Shown here: in pieces, positions 21,242-25,271 of the stretch
How positions within the stretch are numbered: the first letter of the stretch is position 1
How the letters are laid out: each line of letters begins with the position of its first letter
Source of the DNA: Actinomycetota bacterium
GTDB lineage: Bacteria > Actinomycetota > Acidimicrobiia > Acidimicrobiales > CADCSY01
Length of the DNA: 25,271 nucleotides
Assembly: GCA_019348335.1 (NCBI GenBank)
Contig: JAHWJR010000003.1
Span: 5,271-30,541, forward strand
Direction of reading: 5' to 3'
Notes under the pieces: model-generated
Database searches by the model: none
What the model saw: only the letters and a program-made list of their open reading frames with translations
Told to the model about the DNA's origin: nothing
Translations under genes and position numbers: made by a program

Positions 21242-23563
21242 ATGGACGGTGCCGAGCTCCTCGCCCTGGCCTCCGACGACCTGCTGCCCGCCGCCGTCGG
21301 CGTGCGAGCTGCGGCGCACGGCCACCGGGTGACGTGGTCGCCCAAGGTGTTCATCCCCCTGACCCGGCTGTGCCGCGACCGCTGCGGGTACTGCACGTTC
21401 GCCGAACCGCCGGCCCACGTCGCCTCCCCCTACCTCTCCCCCGACGAGGTGCTGGCCATCGCCCGCACCGGAGCGGCGGCGGGATGCCATGAGGCACTGT
21501 TCACCCTGGGTGAACGGCCCGAACTGCGCTATCCGGTCGCCCGCCGCTGGCTGGCCGACCACGGCCACGAGACCACGGTCGGCTACCTGGCCGCCATGTG
21601 CCGCCTGGTGCTCGAGGAGACCGGCCTGCTCCCCCACGCCAACGCCGGCGCCCTCCTCCGCGACGAGCTCGCCTGCCTGCGCAGCGTCTCCGCCTCCCAG
21701 GGGATGATGCTCGAGTCGCTGGCGCCCGATCTCGCCGCCCACCGGGGGGCTCCCGACAAGGCACCGGAGCGGCGGTTGGCCACGCTGGAGGCGGCCGGGC
21801 GCCTGTCCATCCCCTTCACCACCGGCGTGCTGGTCGGCATCGGCGAGTCACGGGCCGATCGCCTCGAGGCCCTCGGAGCCATCGCCGCCGCCCACCGGCG
21901 CCACGGCCACGTGCAGGAGGTGATCGTCCAGAACTTCCTGCCCAAGCCGGGAACGGCCATGCAGGGGGCGCCGCCGTGCCCGGCCGAGGAGCTGTTGTGG
22001 ACCGTGGCCGCCGCCCGCCTGGTCCTGCCGGCCGACGTCCACCTCCAGGCGCCGCCCAACCTGAGCGACGACTTCGGCTGCCTCCTCGACGCCGGCATCG
22101 ACGACTGGGGCGGCGTGTCCCCGGTGACCCCCGATCACGTCAACCCCGAGCGGCCGTGGCCGGAGGTGGAGCGGCTGCGACAGGCCACCGAGGCCCGGGG
22201 CCTGGCGCTGGCCCCCCGGCTGACCGCCTATCCCGAGTACGTGACCGAGCCCGAGCGCTGGCTGGACCCGGCGCTGCGGGCGGCGGTGCTCGACCGCAGC
22301 GACGCCGAGGGCCTGGCCCGGGACGACCGCTGGCACGCCGGCGCCGAGCAGCCGCCGCCCGTCTTGTTGCCCCACCCCCCTCGTTCTTTGTCGGATGAGC
22401 CACCGCAGCGGTGGTCGAGCCGACAAAGAACGGGGAGCAGGGGGGAGACGGCGGTCAGCGAGGTGCTCGAGGGCGTGGTCGCCGGCCAGGAGGCGGGCGA
22501 GGACGAGCTGGTCACCCTCTTCAGCGCCCGCGGCCCCGAGGTGGCGGCCGTGGCCGAGGTGGCCGACGACCTGCGGGCCCGGGCGGTGGGCGACACGGTC
22601 ACGTGGGTGGCCAACCGCAACATCAACTACACCAACGTGTGCACCTTCAAGTGCCGGTTCTGCGCCTTCTCCAAGGGCCCCTTGTCGCTGAACCTGCGGG
22701 GCGCGCCCTACCTGCTGTCGATCGAGGAGATCCAGGCCCGGGCGGTGGAGGCGGTGGCCCGGGGCGCCACCGAGGTCTGCCTCCAGGGCGGCATCCACCC
22801 CGACTTCGACGGTGAGTACTACCTGCGGGTGATCAAGGCCGTCTCCGAGGTCACTCCCGGGGTGCACCTCCACGGCTTCACCGCCCTCGAGGTGACCGAG
22901 GGCGCCCGGCGCCTGGGCGAGCCGCTGGCCGACTACCTCACGCGCCTGGCCGCTGCCGGGCTGCGGAGCCTGCCCGGCACCGCCGCCGAGATCCTCGACG
23001 ACGAGGTGCGCGCCGTGCTCTGCCACGACAAGGTGAACACCGAGGAATGGCTCGAGGCGCACCGCACCGCCCACGGCATCGGGCTGCGGTCGAACATCAC
23101 CATCATGTTCGGCTCAGTCGAGCGGCCCCGGCACTGGGCCCGCCACCTGGTGCGGACCCGCGCCCTCCAGAAGGAGACCGGCGGGTTCACCGAGTTCGTG
23201 CCCCTGCCGTTCGTGCACATGGCCGCGCCCATCCACCTCCAGGGACGGAGCCGGCGGGGCCCCACCTTCCGGGAGGCGCTGCTCATGCACGCCGTCGGCC
23301 GCATCGCCTACCACGGGTTGATCGACAACGTGCAGGTGTCGTGGGTGAAGATGGGGCGGGAGGGTTCCCGTCAAGCGCTGCGGGCGGGCGCCAACGACCT
23401 GGGCGGCACCCTGCTCGACGAGAACATCTCCCGGGCCGCCGGGGCCTCCCACGGCCAACGCATGGCCGAGGAGGACTTCCGCCGTTGGGTTGAGCCGCTG
23501 GGCCGCCGGCTGGAGCAGCGCACGACCCTGTACGGGCGGGTGCCGGCGGTGGCCGGCGCATGA
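21242..23563 (+). CDS. fbiC: FO synthase FbiC (CofG-CofH fusion), coenzyme F420 biosynthesis
   Basis: A 773-residue fusion of two radical-SAM enzymes that build the FO chromophore of F420 from tyrosine and a ribityl-diaminouracil. CofG half (about 1-370): cluster C44-x3-C48-x2-C51 in 'LTRLCRDRCGYCTF', then 'ALFTLGERPE', 'RLSIPFTTGVLVGIGE', 'EVIVQNF' and 'DDWGGVSPVTPDHVNPERPWP', nearly identical to mycobacterial FbiC. CofH half (about 415-765): C467-x3-C471-x2-C474 in 'CTFKCRFCAF', 'CLQGGIHP', 'PGTAAEILDDEVR', 'TGGFTEFVPLPFVH'. M. tuberculosis FbiC has about 856 residues; the deficit is in the linker, where a 51-base palindrome encodes residues 381-397. No stop or frameshift breaks the fusion. 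ATG at 21242. Its end overlaps the next gene by four bases. Confidence 0.97.
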   Translation: MDGAELLALASDDLLPAAVGVRAAAHGHRVTWSPKVFIPLTRLCRDRCGYCTFAEPPAHVASPYLSPDEVLAIARTGAAAGCHEALFTLGERPELRYPVARRWLADHGHETTVGYLAAMCRLVLEETGLLPHANAGALLRDELACLRSVSASQGMMLESLAPDLAAHRGAPDKAPERRLATLEAAGRLSIPFTTGVLVGIGESRADRLEALGAIAAAHRRHGHVQEVIVQNFLPKPGTAMQGAPPCPAEELLWTVAAARLVLPADVHLQAPPNLSDDFGCLLDAGIDDWGGVSPVTPDHVNPERPWPEVERLRQATEARGLALAPRLTAYPEYVTEPERWLDPALRAAVLDRSDAEGLARDDRWHAGAEQPPPVLLPHPPRSLSDEPPQRWSSRQRTGSRGETAVSEVLEGVVAGQEAGEDELVTLFSARGPEVAAVAEVADDLRARAVGDTVTWVANRNINYTNVCTFKCRFCAFSKGPLSLNLRGAPYLLSIEEIQARAVEAVARGATEVCLQGGIHPDFDGEYYLRVIKAVSEVTPGVHLHGFTALEVTEGARRLGEPLADYLTRLAAAGLRSLPGTAAEILDDEVRAVLCHDKVNTEEWLEAHRTAHGIGLRSNITIMFGSVERPRHWARHLVRTRALQKETGGFTEFVPLPFVHMAAPIHLQGRSRRGPTFREALLMHAVGRIAYHGLIDNVQVSWVKMGREGSRQALRAGANDLGGTLLDENISRAAGASHGQRMAEEDFRRWVEPLGRRLEQRTTLYGRVPAVAGA
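22382..22432. repeat. 51-base in-frame palindrome inside the fbiC linker
   Basis: Outer arms of 13 bases (22382-22394, CGTTCTTTGTCGG; 22420-22432, CCGACAAAGAACG) are perfectly complementary. An inner palindrome CCACCGC-A-GCGGTGG (22400-22414) is centred on the same base, A22407. Only the two 5-base spacers mismatch. Outside, C/G pairs continue for a few bases. The element is exactly 17 codons (381-397 of FbiC) and is richer in A+T than its surroundings. No second copy is seen in the window. Confidence 0.9.
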
Positions 23564-24687
23564 CCCGGTCGCTGCCCTCTCATCGCACCGGCGACGACGA
23601 GCTCGATGCCCACCTGATGGCATTGCTCGACCAGGTGGGGGCCACCGCCGACCGTGACCAGCTGTTCCAGATCCTGGTCTCGGCCGTGCTCCTGGCCGGC
23701 GACGGCGCCTCCCGCCTGGACCTGAAGATCACCAACGCCGCCCTCAAGGAGATGCGGGCGGCGTTCCACATGTTCGCTCCCTATCGCGACGTCCCCAAGG
23801 CCACCATCTTCGGCTCGGCCCGGACCCGTCCCGACGACCCGCTCTACGCCCAGACCCACGACCTGGCCGCCGGCCTGGCCCAGCGCCGCTGGATGGTCGT
23901 GACCGGCGCCGGCCCGGGGCTCATGGCCGCCGGCATGGAGGGGGCGGGACGGGAGCAGGCCATCGGTGTGCTCATCCGGCTGCCGTTCGAGGGCGGGGCC
24001 AACCAGATCATCGAGGGCGACGACAAGCTCATCGAGATGAAGTACTTCTTCACCCGCAAGCTGATGCTGATCAAGGAGTCGGCGGCCTTCGTCGCCCTGC
24101 CCGGTGGCTTCGGCACCCTCGACGAGACCTTCGAGCTGCTCACCCTGGTGCAGACGGGCAAGGCCGAGCCCGTCCCGGTGGTCCTGCTCGACACGCCGGC
24201 CGGCGGTTACTGGCGGGGATGGAGGCGCTTCGTGGAGGAGGAGGTGGCCGGCAACGGGATGATCTCGCCGGAGGATCAGTCGCTCTACCGCGTCACCGAC
24301 AGTGTGGAGTCGGCCCTCGAGGAGATCGACGTCTTCTACCGGAACTACCACTCGCTGCGCTACGTCGGCGACCGCCTGGTCCTGCGGTTGCGATCAGAGC
24401 CGACCAGGGCGGAGCTCCGCCGGCTGAGCGACGACTTCGCCGACATCCTCGTGGGTGGGCGCATCGACCGCAGCGGCCCGTTCCCGCCCGAGGTCTCGGG
24501 CGACGACCACCTCGACCTGCCCCGCATCGCCCTGCGCTTCGACCGCCACGGCTTCGGCCGCCTGCGATCCCTCATCGACGCCCTCAATCGCCTCGACAGC
24601 GCTCCTGACCGCTCCTCGCCTCCGCCCACGGCGGCCGAGGACGATCGGATCGTCGAGCAGGAGGACGCCGAGGCGCCCCACTCCTGA
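23560..24687 (+). CDS. Long LOG-family (lysine decarboxylase-like) nucleotide-binding protein
   Basis: A 375-residue member of the LOG/Rossmann family, whose best-known members are cytokinin riboside 5'-monophosphate phosphoribohydrolases. Family core (about 78-260): 'ATIFGSART' (81-89), 'VVTGAGPGLMAAGMEGA' (113-129), Arg166/Lys167 and the signature 'PGGFGTLDETFELL' (181-194). It is much longer than ordinary LOG proteins (about 180-260): there is an 80-residue helical N-terminal part and a C-terminal domain (about 265-350, with 'YHSLRYVGDRLVLRLR' and 'LPRIALRFDRHGFGRL') that I do not recognise. ATG at 23560 overlaps the fbiC stop by four bases, suggesting coupled translation. Substrate is unknown; a nucleotide 5'-monophosphate glycosidase is a reasonable guess. 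Confidence 0.85.
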   Translation: MTRSLPSHRTGDDELDAHLMALLDQVGATADRDQLFQILVSAVLLAGDGASRLDLKITNAALKEMRAAFHMFAPYRDVPKATIFGSARTRPDDPLYAQTHDLAAGLAQRRWMVVTGAGPGLMAAGMEGAGREQAIGVLIRLPFEGGANQIIEGDDKLIEMKYFFTRKLMLIKESAAFVALPGGFGTLDETFELLTLVQTGKAEPVPVVLLDTPAGGYWRGWRRFVEEEVAGNGMISPEDQSLYRVTDSVESALEEIDVFYRNYHSLRYVGDRLVLRLRSEPTRAELRRLSDDFADILVGGRIDRSGPFPPEVSGDDHLDLPRIALRFDRHGFGRLRSLIDALNRLDSAPDRSSPPPTAAEDDRIVEQEDAEAPHS

Positions 24688-24716
24688 GGCCACCTCGGCG
24701 GCCGCGGGACGCGCAC

Positions 24717-24722
24717 TAACGT
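24717..24722 (+). promoter_or_regulatory. -10-like TAACGT before the CbbY-like gene
   Basis: TAACGT seven bases before the ATG at 24730, identical in sequence and spacing to the element before the LON-domain gene. Leaderless candidate. Confidence 0.35.
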
Positions 24723-24729
24723 CGCCGGG

Positions 24730-25271
24730 ATGGAGGCGGTGATTCTCGACGTCGACGGCACCCTGGCCGACAGCGAGCGGGACGGGCACCGGGTGGCGTT
24801 CAACCTGGCCTTCGACGAGTTCGGCCTCGACCACCAGTGGGACGTCGAGACCTACGGCCGCCTGCTGGAGGTCACCGGTGGCCAGCGCCGGCTCCATGCC
24901 TACTTCGAGGCCGAGGGCATGGACGCCGCCGAACGCGACGAGCTGGTCCCCCGGCTCCACGCCCGCAAGACCGAGCTGTTCCAGGAGCTGGTGGCCGAGG
25001 GGAAGGTGCAGCCCCGTCCCGGCACCACCGAGCTGCTCGACCGGCTGGAGACAGCGGGGGTCCGGCTGGCGGTGGCGACCACCGGGTCTCGCGGATGGGT
25101 GGCCCCGCTGCTCGACCGGTTCTTCGGCCTCGACCGCTTCGAGACCATCGTGGCCGGGGACGAGGCGCCGGCGCGCAAGCCCGACCCCGCCGCCTACGTG
25201 ATGGCGCTCGAGGCGCTCCGGCTGCCCCCGTCGGCGGCCCTGGCGGTGGAGGACTCACGCAACGGGCTGCT
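24730..25271 (+). CDS. CbbY-like HAD phosphatase (partial, runs off the window)
   Basis: The first 180 residues of a haloacid-dehalogenase hydrolase; the 3' end lies outside the window. Motif I 'ILDVDGTLADSE' with nucleophile Asp7 and acid Asp9; cap region 'WDVETYGRLLEVTGGQRRL' (37-55); motif II 'ATTGS' (116-120); motif III Lys150 in 'ARKPDP'; motif IV 'VEDSRNG' (173-179). The cap 'W-x-x-E-x-Y-x-x-L-L-x-x-T-G-G' and 'RPGTTELL' features match CbbY, the Rubisco-operon phosphatase that removes the inhibitor xylulose 1,5-bisphosphate. Because pentose phosphate genes lie upstream, a sugar-bisphosphate repair role is plausible, but no Rubisco gene is in view. Start ATG 24730, 42 bases after the LOG gene. 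Confidence 0.88.
   Translation, partial: MEAVILDVDGTLADSERDGHRVAFNLAFDEFGLDHQWDVETYGRLLEVTGGQRRLHAYFEAEGMDAAERDELVPRLHARKTELFQELVAEGKVQPRPGTTELLDRLETAGVRLAVATTGSRGWVAPLLDRFFGLDRFETIVAGDEAPARKPDPAAYVMALEALRLPPSAALAVEDSRNGL

Noticed and set aside
22382..22432. Reading the palindrome as a working terminator that splits cofG and cofH into two genes
   Set aside because: The frame is open through it, there is no T-run, and fused FbiC is the normal actinobacterial form.
24667..24699. GCCGAGG/CCTCGGC inverted repeat around the LOG-gene stop
   Set aside because: Seven pairs with a 19-base loop and partly coding; expected by chance in this composition.

Overview
This is a very G+C-rich window with dense coding, GTG starts and many start/stop overlaps. 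It holds a Pup-proteasome operon, a fused FbiC (coenzyme F420) gene, an OpcA/G6PDH pair and a MarP-type protease. Together these point to an actinobacterium (Actinomycetota), possibly an acidimicrobiia-like lineage; the class is an inference. I see no tRNA, rRNA, CRISPR array, IS element or phage gene. No gap between genes exceeds about 190 bases.

Layout. (1) 18-359: a small DUF2007-like membrane-anchored protein. (2) 369-5437, minus strand: the proteasome operon arc(mpa)-dop-pup-prcB-prcA, complete except that the ligase gene pafA is not in the window. (3) 5624-7622, plus strand: a ferredoxin, divergent from arc, then a KhtT/KhtU-like K+ efflux antiporter and its regulatory subunit. (4) 7705-12555, minus strand: a compact run of dacB-type carboxypeptidase, LON-substrate-binding-domain protein, holin-X-like membrane protein, two tiny uncharacterised proteins, trmI and marP, mostly joined by 1-4 base overlaps. 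(5) 12680-15440: ogt (plus), a TetR regulator (minus), a DUF983 protein and a FIST-domain sensor (plus). (6) 15516-25271, plus strand: transketolase, transaldolase, zwf, opcA, fbiC, a long LOG-family protein and a CbbY-like sugar-phosphate phosphatase cut by the window end.

How the genes work together. Block 2 tags proteins with Pup and degrades them: Dop activates or removes Pup, Arc/Mpa unfolds, PrcA/PrcB degrade. Block 4 mixes envelope work (peptidoglycan hydrolysis, periplasmic proteolysis, membrane proteins) with tRNA m1A58 modification. Block 6 is the oxidative and non-oxidative pentose phosphate pathway, with fbiC standing where a 6-phosphogluconolactonase gene often follows opcA in actinobacteria.

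Most unusual observations. A 51-base, exactly in-frame palindrome (22382-22432) lies in the linker between the two radical-SAM halves of FbiC. The transketolase is of the short, animal-like type. Eight genes have a TANNNT -10-like hexamer 6-8 bases before their start codon, suggesting leaderless transcription. Otherwise the window is mostly housekeeping, and I do not see a clear new defence or mobile system.
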